Assembly: GCA_000531095.1 (NCBI GenBank)
Contig: HG799465.1
Location: 804,879 to 868,878, forward strand
Direction of reading: 5' to 3'
Length of the DNA: 64,000 bases
Origin: Gemmata massiliana
Lineage (GTDB): Bacteria > Planctomycetota > Planctomycetia > Gemmatales > Gemmataceae
Below, piece after piece: positions 27,147 through 34,915 of this stretch; within the stretch, counting starts at the first letter, position 1; each line of letters opens with the position of its first letter. Under the pieces are notes generated by a model. It made no database searches. It saw only the letters and a program-made list of their open reading frames with translations, and was not told the origin of the DNA. Made by a program: the position numbers and the translations under genes.

Positions 27147-27246
27147 GGGTGAGCCTCCATCGAGTTAGGTGACTGGCATAGTGATAATCGCCCAACCAGC
27201 GTGGGGCAAGCGCCACTCTCCCGGACCAAGGGTCGCGGCTCGCCTC

Positions 27247-27290
27247 AGAAAAAAGAAACACCCCCGGAAGCTGGCGCTCCCGGGGGCGTG
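27247..27290 (-). terminator. Intrinsic terminator of the kinase-like gene
   Basis: On the minus strand a hairpin CCCCCGGGAG...CTTCCGGGGG is followed at once by GTGTTTCTTTTTTCT, a clear T tract. It lies 35-75 bases past the stop of the kinase-like gene. Confidence 0.85.
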
Positions 27291-27324
27291 CGAGTCGGCG
27301 GACGGTGTGGTTCACTTCACGCGA

Positions 27325-28926
27325 TTACTTCATGAGCATGGTCGCGCCGATGTAGACAGCGATCATCAGCACGATCGCTACGGCGGCCAGCCCGATCGCC
27401 CCGGCGTTGTTCTTGCGCTCCGGCACTTCCTCGGCCCAAGCGTCCGCGACGTCCGCTTCTTCCTCCTCGATAACCGGAGCGGGCGGCGGAGCGGGCTTCA
27501 CGGGCTTCGGTTCGGGTTTCGCGCTCGTAGCGCTACGAGTCGGGAGCTTCGGCAGCGCGCTGCGTGCGCCCGCGGGCGGCGTGTTGATCGGCGCAACGGC
27601 CCCGGTGTCGTTCTCGTCCGGGGTGGGCAGTTGGAACGAAGCCCGGCCCGGGAGGTTCGTGCTCATCGTGGAGCGGGGTGGTTGCGGGATCGGCGTGTTC
27701 GGCGTAACCGGGCCGGACTGCGGTTTGGGAATCGGGCGGGCGCCAGAACTCGGCGAGGGCTTGTTCGGAAGGGTGATGCGCGATCCGGGGTTCGACCGCC
27801 CCGGCAGACCGGGCATGTGGCCGCTCGAACGGTTCCCGAGGCCGGCGGCTCCCGCGCGGCTCCCACCCGGGATGCCGCCGGGGATCTGGTTGAGGTCGCC
27901 CAGGAACGGCTCCAGCGCTTCGACGACCTCGTCGCACCCGCTGTAGCGCCCTTCGGGCGCCTTCGCCATCAACCGCTGCACGATCTCTTCGAGGCCGGGC
28001 GGGACGTTCGGGGCCAGTTCGCGGATCGGCGTCGGCTCCTTCGTCTGGTGGGCCATCATCTTCTCGACGGCCGACCCTTCCGGGAACGGCACGTGGCCCG
28101 TGAGCGCGTAGTACAGGACGCAGCCCAGGCTGTACTGGTCGCCGGCCGGGGTCCGGTTGGTCGGCTCCATGATGCTTTCGGGGCTGGCGCAATCCAGGCC
28201 GCTCGTCAGCGTGTTCGCGGTGGACATCGTGTCCACGAGGCTCTCGCCCTCGTTCTCGACCAGCAGCGACCCGATGCCGAAGTCGAGCATCCGGGCCTGG
28301 TTGTCCGAGCCGATCATGACGTTCGACGGCTTCACGAGGCCGTGAAACAGGTTGCTCTGGTGGGCGATCGTCAGCCCCTGCGCGATCTGCACGCCATAGA
28401 GCGCGACCTGGTTCGGGGGCAGTTTGCCGTTGTGCTGGATGATCGCGTCGAGCGTGGTGCCTTCAACGAGGGGCCACGCGAGGTAGTGCAGCCCGCCGGC
28501 GGTACCCACGTCCACGAACGGGACGACGGCCGGGTGCGTGAAGCTCCCGAACGACCGCACCTGGCGCCGGGCCAGCCGGACGTTCCACATGCTGCGCCGC
28601 GGGAGCACCTTCACCGCGTAGTGGTTGTTGTCGTTCTTCGAGCTGGCCTTGTAGACCTGCCCCATGCTCCCGGCGCCGATCGCGTCGAGGAGCACATACG
28701 GCCCGAGCACGAGGCCCTGGCTCTTACCGTTCAGGATGCGCTCGGCCTGGAACGCGGTCAGGGTGCCCTGGTCGACGAGGAACTCGGCCAGGGACGGCGC
28801 TTCCGCACGGGGGTTACGCTTGAGGAACTCGCCGACGATCTGGTCGAGCGGCCCGCGGTCGATGAGCCCGCTGCGCCGCAGGTCCCATACGAACCACTCG
28901 CACGCTCCGAGGTCGCTCGTCACCAT
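27325..28926 (-). CDS. Membrane-anchored Ser/Thr-kinase-like protein, predicted pseudokinase
   Basis: 533 residues from the ATG at 28926. An N-terminal region of about 70 residues (SLAEFLVDQGTLTAFQAERIL, a planctomycete pre-kinase motif) precedes a kinase domain: glycine loop IGAGSMGQVYKA (83-94), Lys106 in YAVKVL, and DFG at 215-217. The catalytic loop is HGLVKPSN (195-202) where active kinases have HRDLKPxN, so the catalytic Asp is Leu197, and the helix-C Glu position reads RRQVRSF. A Pro/Gly-rich linker and a C-terminal membrane helix (GLAAVAIVLMIAVYIGATML) follow. It is probably a signalling scaffold instead of an active enzyme. A terminator follows the gene. Confidence 0.85.
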   Translation of the reverse strand: MVTSDLGACEWFVWDLRRSGLIDRGPLDQIVGEFLKRNPRAEAPSLAEFLVDQGTLTAFQAERILNGKSQGLVLGPYVLLDAIGAGSMGQVYKASSKNDNNHYAVKVLPRRSMWNVRLARRQVRSFGSFTHPAVVPFVDVGTAGGLHYLAWPLVEGTTLDAIIQHNGKLPPNQVALYGVQIAQGLTIAHQSNLFHGLVKPSNVMIGSDNQARMLDFGIGSLLVENEGESLVDTMSTANTLTSGLDCASPESIMEPTNRTPAGDQYSLGCVLYYALTGHVPFPEGSAVEKMMAHQTKEPTPIRELAPNVPPGLEEIVQRLMAKAPEGRYSGCDEVVEALEPFLGDLNQIPGGIPGGSRAGAAGLGNRSSGHMPGLPGRSNPGSRITLPNKPSPSSGARPIPKPQSGPVTPNTPIPQPPRSTMSTNLPGRASFQLPTPDENDTGAVAPINTPPAGARSALPKLPTRSATSAKPEPKPVKPAPPPAPVIEEEEADVADAWAEEVPERKNNAGAIGLAAVAIVLMIAVYIGATMLMK

Positions 28927-29241
28927 TGGGAATTCGTCCTTCGAGAAGCCGGTGCGGACCGGCAAATTGGTCGGGTCGGGGTGCGGTTTCGGCCCCGCAC
29001 GACGGATTCGCGTTCCGCCACACCGGGATCGCGGCACGCAAAATTAGGACGAGTTTTGCCCCTGTCAAACTACCGCCGTCCCGTTTTCAGGTGTAACCAG
29101 ACCCACTATTCTGAGCAGAACGAACGGTAACGTCGGAGCCGGCGCGCCCCAGACCGGGTCGCGCGATTCGCCCCAGGACATTATTGTAACTCCGACAACT
29201 GCTATCGTCGGCTCTCAAATTCCGCCCCAAGGTGACCGAAA
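28927..29241. other. 315-bp divergent intergenic region
   Basis: It separates the minus-strand kinase-like gene from the plus-strand SEC-C gene, so it must hold at least one promoter on each strand. It is locally less GC-rich around 29050-29110 and 29175-29225. I see no repeat, small gene or clear operator. Confidence 0.5.
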
Positions 29242-31497
29242 ATGCCTCTCGATCCCTACGTCTCGTGCCCGTGCGGTAGCGGGAAAAAGTTCAAATGGTG
29301 CTGCGCCCCCTACTTCGAGACCGTCGAGAAGGCGTTCGACCAGGAGGACCAGGGGCAACACGACGCGGCGCTCCAGACCATCAAGGGGCTGCTCACGACC
29401 CACGCCACCAATCCCTCGGTGTGGCTGTACTACGCTCAGTTCCTCTACAAGGCGGGCGCGGCGGAACTCGAAGCCGCGGCACGCGGCCCTGCAGCGCGCA
29501 AGGTGGCAGGCGCGAGTGAACCGCCACCCGGGTACACCCAGAAGTTCGAGCAGGCGGAAGAAGCGCTGTCCAAGGCGCTGGAGCTGAACCCGAACTTCGG
29601 GATGGCGTACTTCCTCCGCGGGCAGTTCCGCGAGAACGAAGGCGAACTCATCGGGTCACTCCTGCTCTATCGTAAGGCCGCGGAAGCCTACGACCCGGAA
29701 GCACACGACCAGATCGCGGCCGTGTACGTCAAGATTTACCAGAGCGAGTCGATGCTGAACCGCCCGGTCGCCGCGCGCGCGGCGCTAGAGCGGGCCGCCC
29801 ACGTACAACCGGCCGACGCCGAACTGCGGGCGCAACTCGAAGGTGAGTTCGGCACGGACGGTCCGTTCCCGGCTGCGGCGCGCAAAAAGTACACGTTCCG
29901 CCCGACCGCGAAGCCGGTCCCCGAGAGCGCCGCGACCGGCAAGCTCTCCGACGCCCGCAAAGCGTTCGAGAACCTGACCTCCGTCACCCCGGACGATCCC
30001 GCCGCGTGGTTCAACCTGGGTCTCGTGTTCGCATGGCTGGGTGAGCAGCCCAAGGCCGTGGCCGCACTCGTGAAGTCGATCGAGCTGGAAACGGACGACT
30101 ACCGCGCGGAAGAAGCGGGCGCGCTGGCGGAAGTGCTCCGGTGCGGGTTCGGGATGGAGAACGACTCCGACCACCTGGGCCACTCGTTCGTGCTGCCGAT
30201 CCGCGACCAGAACGCGGTGATGCGCCGGCTCGGGGCCTACGAACAGGCCGGTAAGCTCCGCGGCGCCCAGGTCGACCAGGAGCGTGGCATCCTGTTCGGG
30301 CTGATCGTCGAAGAGATCCCGTCGCTGCTCACGGTCGGCACGGTGAACCTGGCCCGCATCACGGCCCGCGTTACGGTGCTCATCGGCCAGGGCATCGTCC
30401 GGCTCAGCCACCCGAACCGCGAATCGGTGGCGCGCGTGGCCGACGAGCTGCGCACCGCGCTGCAACTGGCCGTCGAGCAACCGGTCGAGAGCACCAACCC
30501 GCTAAACTTCCGCGACGTGGTGCTGGAAGCCCTGGCGCAGCCGGCCGGGTCCGGGGACGAGGCCATGCTGGAGGCCAAGCTCCGCGGGCACGCGACCAAC
30601 TACTTCGAGAACCTCTGGATTCACAAGCCGCTGAAGGCGCTCTCCGGGAACAACGCGATCGACGCGATGGGCAGCAAGGTGCTGCGCAAGCACGTGTTCG
30701 GCGTGGTGAAGTTCCTCGAAGACTGCCTCAAATCGGCCCTGCCGCACAAGCGAGTCGGCGAAGAAGCCGTCCCGATCGAGGTTTACGACTTTGCGCAGCT
30801 CCGGCACAAGCTCGGCATGGAGTACGTGAGCGCGGCCCCGCCGCAAGTGCACGTCCCTGCCGACGCGCCAGCCGAAGCGAAAGCGGCCCCCGAAGCCGCG
30901 CGCCAGCCGGAAGCGCCGCCCGCTCCGAAGAAGCGCGACATCGGCTCGATGAACACGTCCGAACTCGCGGCCCTGGACTTGGCCGCGCTGTCTGTAGGCG
31001 AACTGGAACAGGCGATGCTGACGGCCGTGAAGCTCGACGCCCGCGAGCTGGCGGTCGCGCTCGCGCAGGCCGGCCTGCTGAAGCCGTTCGATGCGACCAC
31101 TCCGGACCGCTACCGACTGTACGCGACGGCGATCACCGGCGCCGCGGCGACCGGCGACACGGCACGTGCGGTGGAACTCATCGACCAGGGCGCGAAGTAC
31201 GACGCGGACCACAACGGCGGCCAGCGCGCGACCGAGTACAAGCTCCGCAAGGCCCAACTCTACGTGAAATCAAAGGACGCGGAGAAGGCCGCGGCCGAGT
31301 TCGAGTCGCTCGTCGCGATGCACCCGGACGAGGGCAAGTTCTACACGACCGCCGCGGAAGAAATGCTCCGGATGAAGAACGGGGCGAAGGCGCTGCACTT
31401 CGCCGAAGGCGGACTCGAAACCGCCCGGCGCACCGGTAACCGCGATCTCGAAGGGCACTGCTCGGAACTCGTCGCCGCCGCGCGCAAGGCGACGTAA
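29242..31497 (+). CDS. SEC-C zinc-binding and TPR-like repeat protein
   Basis: 751 residues. Residues 9-21, CPCGSGKKFKWCC, are a SEC-C zinc-binding motif, here at the extreme N-terminus; in SecA it is at the C-terminus. The body is helical with TPR-like units: around residues 95-130 (AEEALSKALELNPNFGMAYFLRG), 235-275 (ARKAFENLTSVTPDDPAAWFNLGL, shown for identification in part) and at the C-terminus. A Pro/Ala/Glu-rich linker is near residues 535-565. Probably a cytoplasmic protein-interaction factor. No operon partner. Confidence 0.82.
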   Translation: MPLDPYVSCPCGSGKKFKWCCAPYFETVEKAFDQEDQGQHDAALQTIKGLLTTHATNPSVWLYYAQFLYKAGAAELEAAARGPAARKVAGASEPPPGYTQKFEQAEEALSKALELNPNFGMAYFLRGQFRENEGELIGSLLLYRKAAEAYDPEAHDQIAAVYVKIYQSESMLNRPVAARAALERAAHVQPADAELRAQLEGEFGTDGPFPAAARKKYTFRPTAKPVPESAATGKLSDARKAFENLTSVTPDDPAAWFNLGLVFAWLGEQPKAVAALVKSIELETDDYRAEEAGALAEVLRCGFGMENDSDHLGHSFVLPIRDQNAVMRRLGAYEQAGKLRGAQVDQERGILFGLIVEEIPSLLTVGTVNLARITARVTVLIGQGIVRLSHPNRESVARVADELRTALQLAVEQPVESTNPLNFRDVVLEALAQPAGSGDEAMLEAKLRGHATNYFENLWIHKPLKALSGNNAIDAMGSKVLRKHVFGVVKFLEDCLKSALPHKRVGEEAVPIEVYDFAQLRHKLGMEYVSAAPPQVHVPADAPAEAKAAPEAARQPEAPPAPKKRDIGSMNTSELAALDLAALSVGELEQAMLTAVKLDARELAVALAQAGLLKPFDATTPDRYRLYATAITGAAATGDTARAVELIDQGAKYDADHNGGQRATEYKLRKAQLYVKSKDAEKAAAEFESLVAMHPDEGKFYTTAAEEMLRMKNGAKALHFAEGGLETARRTGNRDLEGHCSELVAAARKAT

Positions 31498-31524
31498 ACC
31501 CACGAGAGTGGACATTGGCACTGT

Positions 31525-31614
31525 AGCCCCGTGAGGGGCGTGAGCGAGTAGCCAGGGGTGGAGCGAGCTACGCGAGCGCAACCCCTGGCTACTCGCTCAC
31601 GCCCCTCACGGGCT
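31525..31614. repeat. Foldback repeat R1, short form
   Basis: Left arm 31525-31559 and right arm 31581-31614 pair over more than 28 bases (core GTGAGGGGCGTGAGCGAGTA), with one extra base and a 21-base loop. It is related to the R1 copy at 6550-6749 by the AGCCCC...GGGGCG ends. It lies 28 bases after the SEC-C gene stop and can act as a terminator. The rest of this 309-bp gap (31498-31806) shows nothing else. Confidence 0.8.
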
Positions 31615-31806
31615 ATAAAGTCCCTTCTCCCTCTCACTCCGATCAGCGCCTTCTGCGTTCATCCGCGGCGTGTTTTTGACTGATTTTTGTGCCTTTTCGG
31701 GCTGATCCCCTTTAATTTTGGCTCGTGGCGAGCGAACAATAGAGTGAACTCGGGTGTCAATAGGGACACGATTCCCGGCACATACCTCATACCGGGGAGG
31801 CATCCG

Positions 31807-32076
31807 ATGCCTGCTTACGTTGCTACACCCGTTCGCGCCCTGCTACTCGCGGTCGCACTGGTTTTCGCCGGTTCAGCGGCGACCGCCACGCCACAAACCG
31901 AACAAACTCACCCCACAGCGCGCGCGACCGCCCGTACAAAGGCCGAACCGGGTGCCGAACGCGAAGACCCGCCGCTCGACGGCATCCTGATTATCCTGGG
32001 CATCATCGGCCTGGTGATCCTCATCGCGTGGATCGGCAGTCGCATCAGTGATAACCGCTCGCACGTCACGAACTGA
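31807..32076 (+). CDS. Small exported/membrane protein
   Basis: 89 residues from the ATG at 31807, preceded by GGGGAGG (31794-31800); the open frame before it is rejected. A signal-peptide-like N-terminus (LLLAVALVFAGSAATA) is followed by a charged Thr/Ala/Arg/Glu-rich stretch and a second hydrophobic helix (GILIILGIIGLVILIAWIG), ending in a short polar tail. Probably a small membrane protein with one or two helices. No family recognised. It precedes mscL by 110 bases. Confidence 0.7.
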   Translation: MPAYVATPVRALLLAVALVFAGSAATATPQTEQTHPTARATARTKAEPGAEREDPPLDGILIILGIIGLVILIAWIGSRISDNRSHVTN

Positions 32077-32185
32077 CCCGTGGGGCCACACGTGCCCCAC
32101 AGCGGCTCGTCCCTCTTGGCCGTTCGGAACGCAATTCGCACGTCTCCCGCGCATCTCCCTTCCCCCTTCTCAATCCGGAGTCGGC

Positions 32186-32599
32186 ATGCGCTCGTTCTTC
32201 GAGGAGTTCAAGAAATTCATCCTGCGCGGCAACGTGGTCGATCTCGCGGTCGGGATCGTGATCGGCACCGCGTTCGGGAAGATCGTGGAATCGCTGGTAC
32301 GCGACATCTTCATGCCGATCGTGGGCCTCGCGACGGGCGGGTTCGACGTGTCCGCGCAGTCGATCACGCTCTACAAGGACGCGAAGCTCGCGTGGGGCGT
32401 CTTCGCGCAAACACTCATCACGTTCGTCATCGTCGGGTTCTGCATGTTCCTCGTGGTGAAGGGGATGAACGCGCTACACAAGTACATCCTCAAGGACGAC
32501 GAGGTGAAACCGGCCGAACTGAAACCAACTGAGAAACTACTCACCGAGATCCGTGACCTGCTCAAGCAAAGCACGCCCCCGGTCCCGCCCCAAACGTAA
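32186..32599 (+). CDS. mscL: Large-conductance mechanosensitive channel
   Basis: 137 residues from the ATG at 32186 with CCGGAG upstream. It forms the homopentameric channel that opens under membrane tension and protects against osmotic downshock. The N-terminal amphipathic helix and first membrane helix (FFEEFKKFILRGNVVDLAVG and VIGTAFGKIVESLVRDIFMP) match MscL closely, the second helix is TFVIVGFCMFLVVKGMN, and the charged C-terminal bundle includes LLTEIRDLLK. Length is normal for the family. Confidence 0.96.
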   Translation: MRSFFEEFKKFILRGNVVDLAVGIVIGTAFGKIVESLVRDIFMPIVGLATGGFDVSAQSITLYKDAKLAWGVFAQTLITFVIVGFCMFLVVKGMNALHKYILKDDEVKPAELKPTEKLLTEIRDLLKQSTPPVPPQT

Positions 32600-32667
32600 C
32601 AAGCGTCCGATCGGCTTGGTGAACAAGCACTAGGAATTGGTTTCGCACAGTTGAAACAGCGATAAAG

Positions 32668-32795
32668 AACCGCAGATAACGCGGATCACGCAGATCAAAC
32701 AAAGATCGCCAGGATTTATTCATCCTGGCGATCTCGTTAGTCCTGTCAAAATTATTTTTGTCTGATCCGCGTTATCTGCGTGATCCGCGGCTCTT
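32668..32795. repeat. Inverted repeat R5 with a perfect 13-bp hairpin inside
   Basis: AACCGCAGATAACGCGGATC near 32668 is mirrored by TGATCCGCGTTATCTGCG near 32763, a dispersed type of repeat. Inside, AGATCGCCAGGAT (32703-32715) pairs perfectly with 32722-32734. It lies between convergent mscL and plsX and probably terminates both; an A/T-rich tract follows at 32748-32761. Confidence 0.75.
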
Positions 32796-32812
32796 CTTCT
32801 TTCCCCTTCGCC

Positions 32813-33820
32813 TTACTCGTCGCCGTTGGGCAGCGCTTCGAGTTCGGTGACGATCTTCTCGTTCAGTTTCACACGCACGTCGAGCGCGGCCATTCCCAGA
32901 GCGCTCGCGATCGCTTTGTCCTTCGAGGAGCCGTGGCAAATGATGCACACGCCCTCGACCCCCAGGAGTGGGGCGCCGCCGACCGCGCTGTAGTGGTACT
33001 TGGCGAGCAGCCCCTTCAGTGCGAGTTGCGCCTGTTCGCGTTCGGCCTGGAGTGAACCGATCACTTCGTGGTTCACCAGTCCCACAACGAATTCCAGCAC
33101 GCCCTCGCTGAGCTTCAGCACCACGTTTCCGGTGAAGCCGTCGGTGACGACCACATCGACGGCGCCGCGGTGGATGTCGCGGCCCTCAATGTTCCCGACG
33201 AAGCGATCGTTCAAGGCGCTGGAGCGGAACAGCTCGAAAGTCTTCTGAACGAGTTCGTGGCCCTTGCCCTCTTCCTCGCCGACGTTCATCAGGCCCAGGC
33301 TGGGGCGCTCGATGTTGAGGATGTGCTTGGCGAACACGCTCCCCATCACGCCGTACTGGAGCAAGTGACGCGGCTTGGGGAAAACGTTGGCGCCCACGTC
33401 CATAATGACGCAGCGCCCCTTGGCGGTGGGCATGACCGTCGCGATGCCGGGCCGGTGAACGCCCTTGAGAAACCGGCGCGTCACCACGCCGCCCGCAACA
33501 ACGGCCCCGGTGTTCCCGGCCGAGACGAGCCCGTCCACTTTGCCTTCGGCCAGCAGTTGCCAGGCGCGGAAAATGGACGCTCCCGGCTTCCGGCGGAGCG
33601 CCTCGCCCGGCTTTTCCTTCATCTCAACGAATTGCGGCGCGTGGACCACCTCGACCCGCCCGGCGGGTAACGAGGCGGCAGCGAGCAACGGGTCGAGTTG
33701 CCCCTGGTCGCCGACAAAAACCAGCGTCAGGTCGGGGTTCGCGGCGAGCGCCAGTGCGGCGCCGCCCACGTTCGGGGCCGGTCCGTGATCGCCGCCCATC
33801 GCGTCGAGGGCGATCCGCAT
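32813..33820 (-). CDS. plsX: Phosphate acyltransferase
   Basis: 335 residues. PlsX makes acyl-phosphate from acyl-ACP and phosphate for phospholipid synthesis. The N-terminus MRIALDAMGGDHGP is diagnostic; further family blocks are ALRRKPGASIFRAW, LVSAGNTGAVVAGG, RPGIATVMPT, LMNVGEEEGKG and DVVVTDGFTGNVVLK. It starts three bases after the stop of rpmF, the classical rpmF-plsX arrangement linking ribosome and membrane synthesis. Confidence 0.97.
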   Translation of the reverse strand: MRIALDAMGGDHGPAPNVGGAALALAANPDLTLVFVGDQGQLDPLLAAASLPAGRVEVVHAPQFVEMKEKPGEALRRKPGASIFRAWQLLAEGKVDGLVSAGNTGAVVAGGVVTRRFLKGVHRPGIATVMPTAKGRCVIMDVGANVFPKPRHLLQYGVMGSVFAKHILNIERPSLGLMNVGEEEGKGHELVQKTFELFRSSALNDRFVGNIEGRDIHRGAVDVVVTDGFTGNVVLKLSEGVLEFVVGLVNHEVIGSLQAEREQAQLALKGLLAKYHYSAVGGAPLLGVEGVCIICHGSSKDKAIASALGMAALDVRVKLNEKIVTELEALPNGDE

Positions 33821-33823
33821 AGG

Positions 33824-34018
33824 TCACTTCCCTTGCTTGTCGTCTTCCACCTGGATCGCGTCGCGGCCCTGGTAGAACCCGCAGTTGGAGCAAACGCGGT
33901 GCGGCATCACCGGCTCGTTGCACCGGGCGCAGAACTGGATCTGCACCGCGGTCACGTGGTGGTGACTGCGCCGCGTGCCTTTTCGGGAGCGTGAGGTGCG
34001 CCTTTTGGGTACTGCCAT
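33824..34018 (-). CDS. rpmF: 50S ribosomal protein L32
   Basis: 64 residues. MAVPKRRTSRSRKGTRRSHH is the typical L32 start. The zinc-ribbon form is present with C-x2-C (CARC) and C-x2-C (CSNC). First gene of the rpmF-plsX pair. The acidic tail IQVEDDKQGK is usual. The region upstream, 34019-34287, is shared with the divergent HIT gene. Confidence 0.96.
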   Translation of the reverse strand: MAVPKRRTSRSRKGTRRSHHHVTAVQIQFCARCNEPVMPHRVCSNCGFYQGRDAIQVEDDKQGK

Positions 34019-34287
34019 GACGATTCTCGCGGTCGTGTCGAATTCCGAGTTAAGACGGTCATGTTAGGACCGCCCCCCGCGACAGTCAAGGAACGCGCCC
34101 GCCCACTCCCCCGTTCGTGAAATCACAAGTTACGCCGCCACCGGGAATCGGACAGTGGGCAAAAGCGTTCTCGCGGGGAGAACGGCTCCCGGTCCGTAAA
34201 AAAGAACGGGAGAAAACGGTCCTGAGTCCGAGGTATCGGCTGCTTTGGCCCCGCCCGAAATATCCGGCAGGGATGGGAGAGACTTTT

Positions 34288-34791
34288 ATGGATACGCTCT
34301 GGGCACCGTGGCGGCTATCGTACATCACCGCGCCGAAGGAGAAGCCGCCCGCGACCGGTCCCGAGTGTTTCCTGTGCCGCACCGGAGCGGGCACAAAGGA
34401 AGGGGACCGCGCGAACTTGGTGGTGTACCGCACCGCGCTGTCGGCCGTGGTGCTGAACCGGTTCCCTTACAACAACGGGCACCTTTTGGTCGCTCCGCTC
34501 GCGCACAAGGCCGGCCTGAACGATCTCACCACCGACGAGTTGCTCGACCTGCAACTCGTGATGCGCAAGATGATCGCGATTCTGGAAAAGCGGATAAACG
34601 CTGACGGGTTCAACGTCGGCCTAAATCTCGGCCGCGCGGCCGGGGCTGGCGTCCCGGGGCACCTGCACTGGCACATCGTTCCCCGATGGGCCGGCGATCA
34701 GAACTTCATGGCGGTAACGGGCGACACGCACGTCATCTCGCAGTCGCTCGACGCGCTTTACGACCTGATTACGGAAGAATTGGTTGGTTAG
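34288..34791 (+). CDS. HIT family nucleotide hydrolase/phosphorylase-like protein
   Basis: 167 residues from the ATG at 34288, with GGGAGAG upstream; upstream in-frame codons are rejected. The histidine triad HLHWHIV starts at about residue 125 (His125, 127, 129). N-terminal WAPWRLSYI and ECFLCR with FPYNNGHLLVAP place it with Ap4A-phosphorylase-like HIT proteins, which act on dinucleoside polyphosphates or nucleotidyl conjugates. Only one other Cys pair element (CFLC) is visible for metal binding. Cytoplasmic. Confidence 0.9.
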   Translation: MDTLWAPWRLSYITAPKEKPPATGPECFLCRTGAGTKEGDRANLVVYRTALSAVVLNRFPYNNGHLLVAPLAHKAGLNDLTTDELLDLQLVMRKMIAILEKRINADGFNVGLNLGRAAGAGVPGHLHWHIVPRWAGDQNFMAVTGDTHVISQSLDALYDLITEELVG

Positions 34792-34794
34792 TTC

Positions 34795-34912
34795 CAAGAG
34801 CCCCAAGTTCCAGAAGTTCCAAGTTCCAGCATTCCAGAGTTAAAGGCAATAGTGTTTGGGTTCGTGCCTTCAACTTCTGGAACGTGGAACTCTGGAACTC
34901 CTGGAACTGACC
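34795..34912. repeat. Inverted GTTCCA repeat R3
   Basis: Words AAGTTCCAGAAGTTCCAAG at 34804-34825 are mirrored by CTTCTGGAACGTGGAACT near 34873-34895. Same word family as 20560-20646. Lies between convergent genes. Confidence 0.65.
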
Positions 34913-34915
34913 CTC

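Noticed and set aside
27169..29130. A plus-strand ORF of 653 codons
   Set aside because: It runs antisense through the kinase-like gene and its terminator; no domain is visible.
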